Shown: positions 43,509 through 55,202 of the stretch, piece after piece
Layout: every line of letters starts with the position of its first letter
Position numbering within the stretch: the stretch's first letter is position 1
DNA from: Datura wrightii
Lineage: Eukaryota > Streptophyta > Magnoliopsida > Solanales > Solanaceae
Direction: 5' to 3'
Assembly: GCA_035772735.1 (NCBI GenBank)
Contig: JASDFA010000002.1
Coordinates: 9,486,001-9,550,000 of the forward strand
Length of the DNA stretch: 64,000 nt
The notes under the pieces: model-generated
The model's database searches: none
What the model saw: the letters and a program-made list of their open reading frames with translations, nothing else
What the model was told of the DNA's origin: nothing
Made by a program: the position numbers and the translations under genes

Positions 43509-44400
43509 TGCCTGATGCCCTCGATATTCTGGGCAAATGCCTGAACTCGGGCAATATCCATGTCCTCTCGCAGAGTAGCCGTAATACAAGTCTTAACATA
43601 CTCTAGATTCAACCCCATGATGAAGAGGTGTACTCTGGATACCATGGTATCAACAAAAGCTGGTGCATACCAGGAAAAAGAATCAAACCGCAAGGCGTAT
43701 TCTCGAACACTCATGGTCCCCTGCTCCAAATGTAAAAACTGATCCACCCGGGCCTGTCGAATCTCCCGTGGTAAATAGTGATCCAGAAAAGCTCCTGAGA
43801 AGCTGGACCAGGTCGGAGGGGAAACATCTCTCCCTCAGGACCTTTCCCAGCTTTCATACCACAACACGGCGATGTCCCGTAACCGAAATGCTGGCAATTC
43901 AACCGATTTTGTAGGTGTGGCATGCATAACCCTGAAAATTCTCTGCATCTGGCCTAGAAAATCTTGAGGGTCCTCTACCCGATTTGTACCTGTAAACTTA
44001 GGGGGATTCAGAGCCAAACAATCCTAGACCCTCGAACTACCGGGCCTTCCTGACGACTCTACAACTGTAGACGGCATCGACTGACGCTGAGAAGCCATCA
44101 TTTGTGCTAACATGACTACCGCACTCCTGACCTCCTGGTCGAAAGGTATCGGTATAGGGACTGCTAGAGGTGGTGTCTCCCCAAGTGGCTCCTGATGTGG
44201 TGGAGACTGTTTAGAATGTTGGGATGATGCCTCTGTATTGCCCTCTGATCGGGCTGTTTCTAAACGAGGGTGAAGCATCCTACTGGTGCCTTCCCCTGCT
44301 GCAATGTCCAATCTCCGGCTTGTGATGGGATATCGCTGGTCTGATATTTTATCTGTAACCAAGGAATATAGTAAGCTCTAGGGACTCAACCCTATACTGT
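43509..44400 (-). pseudogene. gag N-terminal and capsid part of element D
   Basis: 44024-44362: VTDKISDQRYPITSRRLD, an acidic and Pro-rich N terminus with QEVRSAVVMLAQMMASQRQS. 43835-44017: MALNPPKFTGTNRVEDPQDF.LGQMQRIFRVMHATPTKSVEL and LRDIAVLWYESW, the start of the Retrotrans_gag domain. 43509-43747: FLHLEQGTMSVREYALRFDS, YAPAFVDTMVSRVHLFIMGL and IARVQAFAQNIEGIRQR. The frame is then cut by E and continues at 36047. Two frame changes lie between the pieces. It is a close relative of C gag (6050-6560). Confidence 0.85.
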
Positions 44401-44545
44401 ACCGCTCTACAGCACGACTGAATAAGAATAAAAAACAACCATCCTATCATGCCTTGCAGCCTCCTGCCTATAGGATGTGGTGCTCAACACATCCATAGGC
44501 AAGACTCTACTTAGCACAGCTTGCAGACTCTCTGGGATACGACCT

Positions 44546-44557
44546 ACTCTTATACCA
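44546..44557 (-). other. Primer binding site of element D (degenerate iMet type)
   Basis: On the minus strand TGGTATAAGAGT, a few bases inside the LTR that starts at 44562. It differs from TGGTATCAGAGC at two positions. Confidence 0.7.
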
Positions 44558-44561
44558 AGTT

Positions 44562-45110
44562 TGTCATGTCCTGCCTTGGGAGGCATGACTGGCACCTGGT
44601 GCCCTACTAGGACCTGGACTGCTGGGCTAGCTGAGCCTAAGCACTTCTTGTGCCAGGCTGGCTCTAACTCTGGATTCAAGAAAACGCGGGCTATATAACG
44701 ACTGTAAATACAGCCTCCGGCCGACTAGGCCTATAGCCACCTGTAGGCAAACAAAAACTACCTAGAACAACTGAACTAATAGAGAACCTATGCGGGCTGA
44801 CAAGGCCACCATGCTGTCTAGTTATTTCTGAATCAAGAAAACAAGTGCTAAATTGCTACGTGACCAGCAAGGTCACCACTACCAACTGAATAAGGCCCCA
44901 CACGACCATCATAAACAAACTAAAACATACACACAGCCTCACACGACCGGTACAACTAACCACAGGGAATGTACAATCTGCAAGCCTCTAAGAATACTGA
45001 TAAGATGGTCGGGACAGGGCCCCGGCCTACCCATAGTGTACAACAAAGAAAAAGGAGTAAACCTCTAGCTGTCTAGCTCTGGATGACTAGAGCTGATGAC
45101 TCTATATGCT
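44562..45110 (-). repeat. 5' LTR of element D, truncated
   Basis: 549 bp matching the U5 end of the 3' LTR (28816-29347), with a ~22-base insertion. At 45110 the match stops and 45112-45138 is the terminal ~27 bp of a Tekay LTR in the opposite orientation. About 1.9 kb of the D LTR, the right target duplication, the rest of C integrase and nearly all of the C 3' LTR are missing, consistent with one deletion. Confidence 0.85.
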
Positions 45111-45111
45111 A

Positions 45112-45138
45112 GCATGCCTCCCAAATTGGGGCATGACA
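45112..45138 (+). repeat. Terminal remnant of the 3' LTR of element C
   Basis: GCATGCCTCCCAAATTGG..GGCATGACA is the plus-strand end of the C LTR family (compare 5480-5506 and 50362-50388). It is followed at once by GTTAA (45139-45143), the C target duplication. Confidence 0.75.
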
Positions 45139-46293
45139 GTTAATATTCAATGTTTATGGTCTTACGAGCCTCTAAACACAACAAACTAGTCTCACACCTA
45201 CATCATTGAGCGGGGATGTGATGTCGTAATTCTTAAGCAATTAACAATATGGATGTGCCTTATGGGGTTTATACCCTTGATTGTGAACTTTTGTATTTCT
45301 AATCATTTAACCTAGAATTAACTTCCCAACTACGTATGAAAGTGGTGATATGAAAATTTAATCATAAGTGTCTAGCTATCTTCGCGTTTAATTAACCAAG
45401 CAAGGCAAATTAGGTATAAGTACTATCCTAACTGCGAATCCTATCTTGAAGATAAGGACTTTCTCCCTGCATTCTTTCGTTCTAACCTAGGGTTACTCGT
45501 TCGAGCTTTTGCCTAAGCTTAACAAATTCATTTCAATGGCGATCAAACATTAAAACAACAATTAATAAGAACGCAAGACAAAACCAACAAAGAAATTTGA
45601 ACCAAAGCTGAAATTAAAGTATATTAATGTCATGTGGCCTCAACCCTAGAAGAAGCGTTTATCCACTCATGTTCATACAAACACTCAAAAACATGTTTGA
45701 AGTGAAGTACTTACAAGAATGATTAAAAAAGAATGAAAGAATTCGAACCCCAGGTGAAGTTTTTCGTTTCTCCTTCGCTCCTCTCTGCTTCTCCAAAAAT
45801 ATTTCATGATAATGAAATTAGAAGCTAAGGGTTCAATTTATATTAAATGAAAAAAATGCAAAATATTAGCTGAGCATGAACTGCCTCCATGTCAAGCTTC
45901 CCATCGCAGCAGGTTGCCTCCGTGACATGGAGGTATCGCACAGGCACACTGGAATTGGCCTTGACATTGGCATGGGAGAGGGAATTCGGCCGTGACACGA
46001 CGCTTGTCATGCTGGTCAGCGGGCACGACACACTGGGCTGTGCGACAAGCTGTTCTTCATGCCATTTTGTGCAATTTTCATCCCAACACAATCCAAATTT
46101 CGTCCTTGCTTGTGCATTGTCATATTCAGCCCCTCCTGAGCATAATTCACCTACAAACATGGGCTAATAGCTTTGGCTAGTTTATGCACATAAATATACA
46201 AAATCACATGATAATGTAATTAATTAAATTGAAAACCATGACTAAAACTAAGTAATAAAATAGCACTTGGGCGTGTAAATATGCCCAAGATCA
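45139..46293 (-). repeat. 5' LTR of element A0, distal part (first copy)
   Basis: Continues the A0 LTR interrupted at 3412: the sequence after GTTAA aligns with the E LTR from GCAATGTTTATGGTC onward and ends at GCCCAAGATCA. On the minus strand it starts TGATCTTGGGCA. It contains the CTCCGTGACATGGAG site at 45918-45932 within the palindrome cluster (45880-46030). A second copy is at 50389-51505. Open frames here (45843-46180) are chance. Confidence 0.82.
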
Positions 46294-47240
46294 TTTACTT
46301 TACTAGACATTTTGTAATAGGTGTTACAGTGAGTTTTAGGGACTTTCTTGACTTGTAAGATCTTGAAAGGAGGAACTAAAATTAGGGAGAATTGTAGAAG
46401 TAAAAAGTTCTATTGAGTTAGTCCTTTGATTATAGAGTTGTAACCTAAAACCGCTCTTGATTTAGTAGAGATTTGAAAAAAATCTATAGGAGTAAATCGT
46501 AGTTTTTTATTCTCTTATGCAAGAATTTTTCACATAAAATTTTTGTGTTTTATTATTCCACACTTACTTCTTAATTAACCGCTGAAGAACCTAATTCTTC
46601 AGTAAATAGGTTGCGATATAAAGTAACAATTGGAATTAGAGTAGGTTCTTTCAAAAATCTATTCATGACCCAAACATCACACTAAGCCATAAGGGCACCC
46701 ACTATTCCCTGTAGGCGAACCCCATTCATCATTCTAAGTCAATTTATATAAGTTAGAAATAAAAGTAAAAGAAAGTCTATAAACTCATTATTTAAAAAGT
46801 AATAATATAAAGTGTGCGGAATATTCATACTACAACCCTAAAATCTGGTGACAAAACCTTATTGAACATTTAGTACAAGTTTTGAAACACTAAAAGACTA
46901 TTTGAAAGATAAAGATATATGCAAAAATAAAGATAGAGATGTTCGGATTCTATGGAACACCCAATCAATTACCTCCGAAGACTCCAAGTCAAAATTGGGA
47001 TCTTTTGCCACTCATATCTAAGACAGATCCTCCACAATCAAGGTGTAGAAATGAAGGGTGAGTATAAAAAATATGTGTACTCAGCATCATCATCAATCAA
47101 TCCTATATAAAGCAAATACGGGAGTTAGTCTTACCATGCCAACCTCCACCCTTCCTCAACAAAAGAAAACTAGAGTCTAATGTAATAATCATGAGTAAAG
47201 TATCCAGACAGAGAAAAAAGTCAACTAATATAAGAGTCAA
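46294..47240 (+). repeat. Flank with a possible copia-type LTR tail and primer site (first copy)
   Basis: 46310-46645 looks like the 3' end of another LTR (TCTTATGCAAGAATTTTTCAC, AATTTTTGTGTTT) followed by TGGAATTAGAGTAGG at 46631-46645. In the second copy that reads TGGTATTAGAGTAGG (51844-51858), an iMet-like primer site, so a degraded LTR element is likely, perhaps Ty1/copia. From 46660 to 47240 the text is repetitive and AT-rich with no protein recognised. The whole stretch recurs at 51506-52453. Confidence 0.45.
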
Positions 47241-49214
47241 TGTGACACCCCAAAATTTCCTAAGACTAGACTCGGGACTTTAAATTTGATCAATAGAAAA
47301 ATGTACAATTTTTCCTCTGAACGACTCGATATATGAGTTGTGGTTTCATTTATGGGTCGTAGGAAGAGTCATGGTAAGCCTCAGAACTTGTCCCCTTCGT
47401 CCATGAGTCTCCGCCATGAGGCATGTTGAGTGGGCACAACTCGTGGTCATGAGTCATAGTCAGAATCTGCAGAGAAGGGGCCCTAAAGTAATAAATCAAG
47501 TAACGGCTCAAGAGAACTTGTCAAGGGACGTGGTTTGGAGTCATAGGATGGAGAACTTGAGGAAGTGATAGGATTGTCCACTGATCATGAGTTACAGAAT
47601 GACTCGTGGTTTGTAGTGACAAGTCATAATCGGCACTCGTGGTTTGAGAATCAGAGAACTGGAAAATAGGCTGGCATGTGATGAGTGGATACCATGGTCA
47701 TGGTAGGATGTTACTACTCGTGGTATGAGTTGTGACAACTGGTAGGCAGGATTTTAAATACAATTTTCCAATGATATTTTCTTAACATCCTAAACTTCTA
47801 CCCCTAAGTGATGTCGTTTTGAATTTTGTAAAGGGTGTATTAAGGGGTTTAACCTAGCCTAACTCATCATTCTTTCAAAAAAACAGTAGATTGAAGGTTC
47901 TCCTTTAAGTCAAACAAGGGTTTCATAATCTCTTTCATCTCAGTTCTCTTTGGGTCTTCAATCAAGTTAAAGATTCCTTAAGCACGGGTATGTAGGGTTA
48001 TGAATGGAGGAATCCTTCCATCCTCATGCCCTTTTCAAGTTAAATTCCATGAACTCTACTTCTCAAGTTCTAAATTGTGAAATTCTAGGGATCAACCCAA
48101 TTCAATGCAATTATCCATGATATCTCTATGGGTTCAATCCTCTCATATTTCATTTGATGAAATATGGTTATTAGGAAATATTTAACTCTGAAATTTCTCA
48201 TGAATTGATGATTTCAAGCTTATATTGATTTTTTCCTATTATGCATGATTTAATAATTTCAAGTTTATGAGCTCATGATTTCTAGTATGATGAATTATCA
48301 AAGTATGCATGAATGTTTACGAATTCTTAAACTTATGATTCCATGATTTTGAATTATGAAGCCTTAGTCAAGTATGTATGCTCTCATGATTTGGGCAAGC
48401 TCATGTGAATTCAAGTATGTTTCACCATGACTTTTAAGCCAAGGCTTACAAGATAAGTTTTATAGAGATGTTTTGGAGTCAAGACTCCCAAGAAATAGAT
48501 TTAAGCTATGTTTTGAGAATGGAATTATGAGCGATATTCATATTTTGGGATTAGTTTCTAGCACCGAGTAGGCCAGGGATTCCGAGGATCCAGGTCTGAT
48601 AACTACACACCATTTTAGGTATATAATCATATTCGAGACCTCTCAAGAGAGTCTTTCCCCCGCCCTAGGGCACATTAGTGATATCATGCCTTAATCGTTC
48701 TTTTTCCCGGCAAGGCTTTGGACAGCTCTACCCACTGGAGCGAGATAGTTGTAGACATCATGCAAGCTCTATCTTGATGGTGTCGGCTATGATGAAGCCT
48801 TTCATTATTCCTCATGTTTTAAGTTACTCATGTTCATGATTTATGATATTATGTTTTATAACATATTTGATCCATTGAGCAGTTTATGAGTTTTCACTTA
48901 TGATTTCAAGCATGGTATACTATATGAATTCTATTTCTAAACCTTGGGTCATTATGTTCAGCTTATGATGAATATCTCATGATTATGATTACTTCCAGGA
49001 TATGGCTTTTCACATGTTGCCCTTACTCTCCTATTCTATATTGTTTTATATTCATGATTTTAGACTATCATTTTACTAGAATGTTTTACTTTCTCTACAT
49101 ACTCAGTACATTCAAAGTACTGACTGCATACTCTTTGCAATATCGTCTCATGATATAGGTTCGGGAGACAAGACTCAGTCCCGATGTTAGCTTGCTCCCA
49201 CTTCAGTCAAGTAC
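47241..49214 (+). repeat. Degraded chromovirus-type LTR G1
   Basis: Begins TGTGACACCCC, contains an ACGASTCGT-like cluster (47310-47735, all imperfect), AT-rich repeats with CATGATTT words, and the phrase ACTCAGTACATTCAAAGTACTGACTGC at about 49102, typical of this LTR family (compare S2 at 27700 and C at 4870). It breaks off at 49214, where another LTR starts. Its own start also appears in the second copy at 52454-52586. Confidence 0.6.
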
Positions 49215-50096
49215 TGTAATACCCCAAAGTCCCTAACAACAGACCCGGGGGTTTAATCAGAGAAAATAGGGCAAATTACACCTGATTCACAGAATGACTC
49301 AAGGGCAAGATGTTGTCGGAAGAAACTACTTGTGGTATGCCCCGTTGTAGGCCTTTAGTCAGACCCCTCTCAGTAACAACGAGCCTAGCAACGACTCATT
49401 GGAGGATCCAACGGGTCATCGTAAGCAGTCATTGAGTGGATTCCAATAAAGGGTCAGAGATGGTTTAGAAGCAATGGGTAAGTGCAATGACCCATTGGAG
49501 TGAGTAATGACCCATTTTGGGGATCCTTCATCTGAAGTTTAGAAGTAAGGTAGGCGGGGGGGGGGGGGGGGGGTGATGAAAATGAAAGAAGTGACCGGTT
49601 GTCGTTTCTCATAATGACCCATCCTTTCAATCATTGGTAAGGGAATCAGCCGAGTACCACAACTTCCTAGGGAACGACGGACGATCCAACGAGCCGTCAT
49701 ATTCTAGAATGACTCATTGGATGGATCGTTGTAACTAGCAATGTCCATTTTCCAAGAGAATCATTGAGAGCATTTTCGTAATTTCTATGTTCCTAATTAC
49801 TAAACTACGTCATTTTAAACCCTGAAATGAGTGTTTTAAGAGGGTTTAGACTATTCTAAGTCATTACAATCCCATGCATGCAAGTTATTGATAACCCTCT
49901 CCAAGATCAAGCTAGAACTCTCTCAATTCTTTCCCCAATTCTCTTAGGCTTTCAATGCTAGTTTGAGGATCAGTTTACCTAGGTATGTAGGGCCATCAAT
50001 GAGGGTTCCCTTCGACCCTCATTCCCTTCTTAAATTCATGAATTCAAGGGTATGGTTTATAGGGTTTTAACCCAATTTTATGAAATTCTCTATGAT
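49215..50096 (+). repeat. 5'-terminal fragment of LTR G2
   Basis: Starts TGTAATACCCC and carries an ACGASTCGT/AATGACCCATT-type cluster (49300-49745) and a poly-G run of about 18 at 49556-49573. It stops at about 50096, joined to the interior of a C-type LTR. G2 appears to have inserted in G1 and then been truncated by the duplication junction. Confidence 0.55.
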
Positions 50097-50388
50097 AGTT
50101 AGTTAGCAGCCTCGTTTGTGTTAGTGTGAATATGATCGTCTGTTTTCATTCTGTCATAACTAGACAACATGATAGTCTTGTTGGCTCACATAGGATCCCT
50201 TTTATCACCTTTCTCGTTGGGTTAGGTGCTTTCTTTTATAGGTGTTGCGTGGCCTTGTCGGTCCCAGGCTGTATTTACAGCCGAGATATAGCGGTTTAGA
50301 CTCCAAGGGTGCATATGCCTCGCCAGGTCAGCCCAGGTCTTAGTGTGGCATTAGGTGCCAATCATGCCTCCCAAGGTGGCGCATGACA
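50097..50388 (+). repeat. 3' LTR end of element C, duplicated copy
   Basis: 292 bp matching 5200-5506 of the C 5' LTR (AGTTAGTTAGCAGCCTCG.., GTGTGGCATTAGGTGCCAAT, CATGCCTCCCAAGG, end GCATGACA), followed by GTTAA at 50389-50393. It retains more of the LTR than the copy at 45112-45138. Confidence 0.75.
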
Positions 50389-51505
50389 GTTAATATGCAA
50401 TGTTTATGGTCTTTCGAGCCTCTAAACAGAACAAAGTAGTCTCACACCTACATTGTTGAACGGGGATGTGATGTCCGAATTCGTGAGCCATTAACAATAT
50501 GGATGTGGTTTACGGGGTTTATGCCATTAATTATGGACTTTCGTACCTCTAATCATTTAACCTAGAATTAACTTCAAAACTACGTCTGAGAGTGGTGATG
50601 TGACAATTTAATCCTAAGTGTCTAGCTATCTTCGCGTTTAATTAACCAAGCAAGGCAAATTAGGTATTATTACTATCCTAACTGCGAATCCTATCTTGAA
50701 GATAAGAATTTGCTCCCTGCATTCTTTCATTCTAACCTAGGGTTACTCGTTCGAGCTTTTGCCTAAGCTTAACAAATTTATTTGAATGGTGATCAAGCAT
50801 TAAAAGGACAATTAATAAGAACGCAAGACAAAAAAACAAAGAAACTTGAACCAAAGATGAAATTATGCAAATACATTCATGTCATGTGGCCTCAATCCTA
50901 GAAGAAGGGTTCTAGTCACACATGTTCATAAAAACACTCAAAAACATGTTTGAAGTGAAGTACTTAGAAGAATGATTAAAAGAGAGTGAAAGAATTCGTA
51001 CCCAAGGTGAAGTTCTTCGTTTCTCCCTTCGTTCCTTTCTGCTTCTCCAAAAGTATTTCGTGATAATGAAATAGAAACTTAGGGTTCAATTTTATTAAAT
51101 GAAAAAATGTAAAAAATTAGCCGAGCATGAACTGCCTCCGTGTCACGCTGCCCATCACAGCTGCTTGCCTCTTTGACTTAGAGGTATCGTGAAGGCACAT
51201 CGGAATTGGCATGGGCAAGGGAATTCAGCCGTGACAAGATGTCGGTCACACTGGTCAGCCGGCATGGCACGCTGGGCTACATGGAAAGCTGTTCTTCATG
51301 CCACTTTGTGCCTCCCAATGCAATATAAAGTTCCTCCTTGCTTGTGCATTTTCATATTCATCCCCTCCTGAGCATAATTCACCTAACTATGGTTTATGCA
51401 CATAATTATACAAATTCACATGATAATGTAGTTAATTAAATTGACAACCATGACTAAAACTAAGTAATAGAATATCATTTGGGCACTTAAATACGCCCAA
51501 GATCA
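50389..51505 (-). repeat. 5' LTR of element A0, distal part (second copy)
   Basis: 1117 bp closely matching 45139-46293, including the U3 palindrome cluster (51120-51275) and the start TGATCTTGGGCG on the minus strand. It exists because the region was duplicated after C inserted, since both copies carry the C LTR end and GTTAA. Confidence 0.8.
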
Positions 51506-52586
51506 TTTACTTTAGTAGACATTTTGTAATAGATAGTATACTGAGTTTTAAGGACTTTCTTGACTTGTAAAATCTTGAAAGAAGCAACTACAATTAGGGA
51601 GAATTAGAGAAGCCAAAGGTGCCATCGACTTAGTCCTCTGATTATAGAGTTGTAATCTAAAACTTCTCTTGCTTTAGTAGAGATTTGAAAAAAAATCTAC
51701 AGGAGTAGATCGTAGTTTTTAATTCTCTTATGCAAGAATTTTTCACATAAAATTTTTGTGTTTTACTAATCTGCACTTACTTCTTTATTAACTGCTGAAG
51801 AACCTAATTTTTCAGTTCATAGGTTGCAATATAAAGTAACAATTGGTATTAGAGTAGGTTCTTTCAAAAAATCTATTCACGACCCAAACATCACACTAAG
51901 CCATAAGGGCACCCACTATTCCCCGTAGGCGAACCCCATTCATCATTCTAAGTCAATTTATATAAGTCAGAAATAAAAGTAAAAGAAAGTCTATAAACTC
52001 ATTGTTTACAAAGTAATAATATAAAGCATGCAGAATATTCAAACCACAACCCTAAAATCTGGTGACAAAACCTTATAGAAAATTCAGTACAAGTTCTAAA
52101 ACACTAAATGACTATTTCAAAGATAATGATAGATACAAAATAAAGATAGAGAAGTTCAGATGCTCTGGAACAGCCAATCAATTACCTCCAAAGACTCCAT
52201 GTTAAAACTGGGATCACTTGCCACTCATACCTAAGACAGATCCTCCACAATCAAGATGTAGAAATGAAGGGTGAGTATAAAAAATATGTGTACTCAACAG
52301 CATCATTGATCAATCCTATATGAAGTGAAGATGGGAGTTAGTCTTACCATGCCAACCTCCACCCTTCCTCAACAAAAGAAAACTAGAGTCTAATGTAATA
52401 ATCATGAGTAAAGTATCCGGATAGAGAAAAAAGTCAATTGATCTAAGAGTCAATGTGACACCCCAAAGTTTCCTGAAATTAGACTGAGGATTTGAAATTT
52501 GATCAGCTGAAATATCTGCAATTTTTCCTTAGGGACTCAATATTCGAGTCCTGGTTTCATGTTACGGGTCGTAGGAAGTGTCGTGG
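51506..52586 (+). repeat. Second copy of the A0 flank and LTR G1 start
   Basis: Matches 46294-47390 at roughly 88-90% by eye. The G1 LTR start (TGTGACACCCC) is at 52454. The copy ends at 52586, where element H is inserted. No gene is seen. Confidence 0.7.
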
Positions 52587-53529
52587 TGTCATGCCCCGAG
52601 TCTATACCGTGGACAAGACATGGTACTTTGAGTCATAAGTAACCCCAAGTCAACCCATGGATTATCATAACACTGGCATTCTGAGTAAAAACATAGAGAA
52701 AGCTTTAAAATAATAAAATAAAATATTTATGAATAAGAACTTAATCATAGAGTTTTAATACAACTGAAAACAAACTGAAAATTTGGATCTTTGTCTATGT
52801 AAGAAAGCCATCTATCTGACTCTAAGTCTAACTGGAAGAAGTATAACTGAAAAGGAATAATCATTATCCTCAAAAGATGAGGACTCACCACTGGTGCGAC
52901 TGAAAACTCCTTAATGCGATCTACTAACGGTGCTGAGACTGAGAACCTACAGCTGTATAATAAAATGATATAGCTTAAAAGGTATGAGTTAATACTTTGA
53001 ATGTATTGAGTAAATAGGAGAACCATAACACGGAGAATAACATAACTAAATTGTAAAGACATGCAGTGACCAACTGAAATGCTGAAAATGAATAAATTGA
53101 ATATACTGAAATGGTCAAAATGACCCTGTCTGATGGTCAAAGACATGCCATAAATCTGAGATACTGATGTGAAAGACTTCACTGAACTGAGTAATCGGAA
53201 ACTATTCTGAACTGAGCTAATTTGAGACTGAACTGAAGTGACTAGTGGGAGAGTCTTTAACCGACATGTAACTACGTGAGCTAGACGTGAAGTCTGATAT
53301 ATTCACCCCATCGGTAGGAACTAATATACCTTGCTAGGATGTAAAGGAATGAACTGGGTGATCACAAGTCTGGAACCATAAGGCCAATAAAAATAACCTA
53401 CGATGGCAACGTAGTTTTGGGAACCTAGGTGCGCTGGAACCCCGGTCTGCTCGGTGCTTAGTCCTACTCCACTGGATTGTCCTAGACTAACTACTAGGTT
53501 GATAGCTCAAAACTGGGGCCCAATACTAA

Positions 53530-53735
53530 GTTAGGAATGCTTATCTGGAAGTACCCTAAGAGTCTTATCAGCCTAGATTCTACAACTGGTGTTCTAAGAT
53601 TGGTCAGAGCTGCTTATCTAGTAGCATTGTAACCGTTTAAAGAACAACTGTAATATGAAGCTGGGGTCCTAAGGATGGTTAGAGCTGCTTATCTAGAAGT
53701 TTCATGACCACCTAAAGAATCACTAAAATCTGATA
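53530..53735 (-). repeat. Imperfect tandem repeats in the H LTR
   Basis: Two to three units built on GGTCAGAGCTGCTTATCT.. ..AAAGAACAACTG at about 80-base spacing. They are preserved in the 5' LTR at about 61190-61380. Confidence 0.55.
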
Positions 53736-54429
53736 CTGAGTGAATTCTGATAATTGGGAGGCAATACTGATACCTCAAGGATTAACTGCAGTCAAACTGA
53801 TCAGCTAACATTTCTGGACAACACTGAGTGTAATAATCTGACTGAGACTAGACATGTATATATCTGACTAAAAATTCCACATACACTAACAATATGGGGA
53901 TCTTAAATTTGATAGAATCAAGCTACAGGAAGTTAGTCCAATACGAAAGATTCTAAATTCTACTGAACAGAGAGCTAGGGCTAAATCATTCCACTAGATA
54001 CAATCTCCACAAATTTCTAGAAATAGGGAATGATAAGCAGTTAAAAATCATGAGTAATACTCCACTTGAAATCTCAAAGAAATTAGTCTGATAATTGTTC
54101 TATATTTTGAATCCGCAGGTCTGAACTGATAGAGAAAAATAGAGAGGATTCTGGGGACACAAGGGAAGAACAATTACCTTGCTGAATTCCCACATACCTG
54201 GCTTAGAAATCCCTGAAGAAGAAAGCTTGAATCTCTGCATCTGATGAGGAGACCTAGATTTTGCTTTAGAGAAGTGACCTGGGTTCTACGATTGATTTCC
54301 GAAGGTATATGTGTGGAATTAGGGGGAAAAACATACACTCCCTCTAATAATCTCTGAAATAATTCTTAAAATGAAGTAGTTTAGGGATAAATAGGTGGAA
54401 AATTGCAAAAATATACCTGGAATAAAAAT

Positions 54430-55050
54430 CCAGAAACTGACCGACAGGGACCCAACGGGTCACTCAACGAGTCGTCAGTTATGATCACGACTCATTGGGA
54501 CCTCTCATTGGTCCTATTGCTTGGGGGGTTGAAAACACTAGATCTGGCAACGGGGGACACCATGACTTGTTGGGTGAACCAACGAGTTGTTGGTTCTTCC
54601 CATGGTCACTGTATGAGGAAACCTGGAAAGCATGATAATGGGTGACACAAAGACTCATTGGTGGACCTAACGGGTCGTTGTGTCCACTCGTTATATTCGC
54701 TGGAAGGATTTATGAAAATTCTCAAAGTTGACACGATGGGTGATGACAATGACTCATTACGGGAAACAACGGGTCATTGTTTCCATTTATCATCACTGGA
54801 ATAGGTTTCTGGGGTTCTCACCTAATGAGTCACACAACAGGTCGTTGTTTCTGACAACGACTCGTTGGTTGAGTCATTGGATACTGGAAGGGATTTCTGC
54901 ATTGGAGAAATAATGAGGTCTAGGACAACTCGTTGTTTCTCAAAATGAGTCATTCCTTGACTCGTAGGTTCTCGACTGGTCAAGCAGGGCTGACCACGGC
55001 GGACATAATGAGTCGTTGGAGCTGACCACGACTCGTCGTCTCAATCGTTC
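54430..55050. repeat. ACGASTCGT palindrome cluster in U3 of the H 3' LTR
   Basis: More than fifteen GACTCGT/ACGAGTC-like sites, including three perfect ACGASTCGT, alternate in orientation at 20-60 base intervals. Variants include ACGGGTCATTG and ATGAGTCGTTGG. Confidence 0.75.
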
Positions 55051-55126
55051 TAAGGCATTTTTTCTTGTTTTTCTTCTAAATTTTGCAAGGTCTAAGTCTG
55101 GTCTAGAATAGTTTTGGGGTGTTACA

Positions 55127-55141
55127 ATATCTCCCCCTTAG
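55127..55141 (-). other. Polypurine tract of element H
   Basis: CTAAGGGGGAGATAT on the minus strand, directly before the LTR start. Confidence 0.8.
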
Positions 55142-55202
55142 GATCATTCATCCTCGAAGGAAGACTAAAGCTGCCGAATAACTAGGAAAAGAGATGTAAT
55201 TC

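Larger units (their letters stand above)
52587..55126 (-). repeat. 3' LTR of element H
   Basis: 2540 bp. On the minus strand it starts TGTAACACCCC at 55126 and ends CTCGGGGCATGACA at 52587. U3 has an ACGASTCGT cluster (54430-55050; perfect at 54467-54475, 54857-54865, 55028-55036), and 53530-53735 has imperfect ~80-base repeats. The 145-codon frame 52745-53182 on the minus strand is hydrophobic and Ser/Phe-rich but is not conserved in the other LTR (60350-60810), so I treat it as chance. Confidence 0.87.

Noticed and set aside
52745..53182. 145-codon hydrophobic minus-strand ORF
   Set aside because: It lies wholly in the H 3' LTR, its counterpart in the 5' LTR is interrupted, and it has no recognisable motif. 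Chance ORF.
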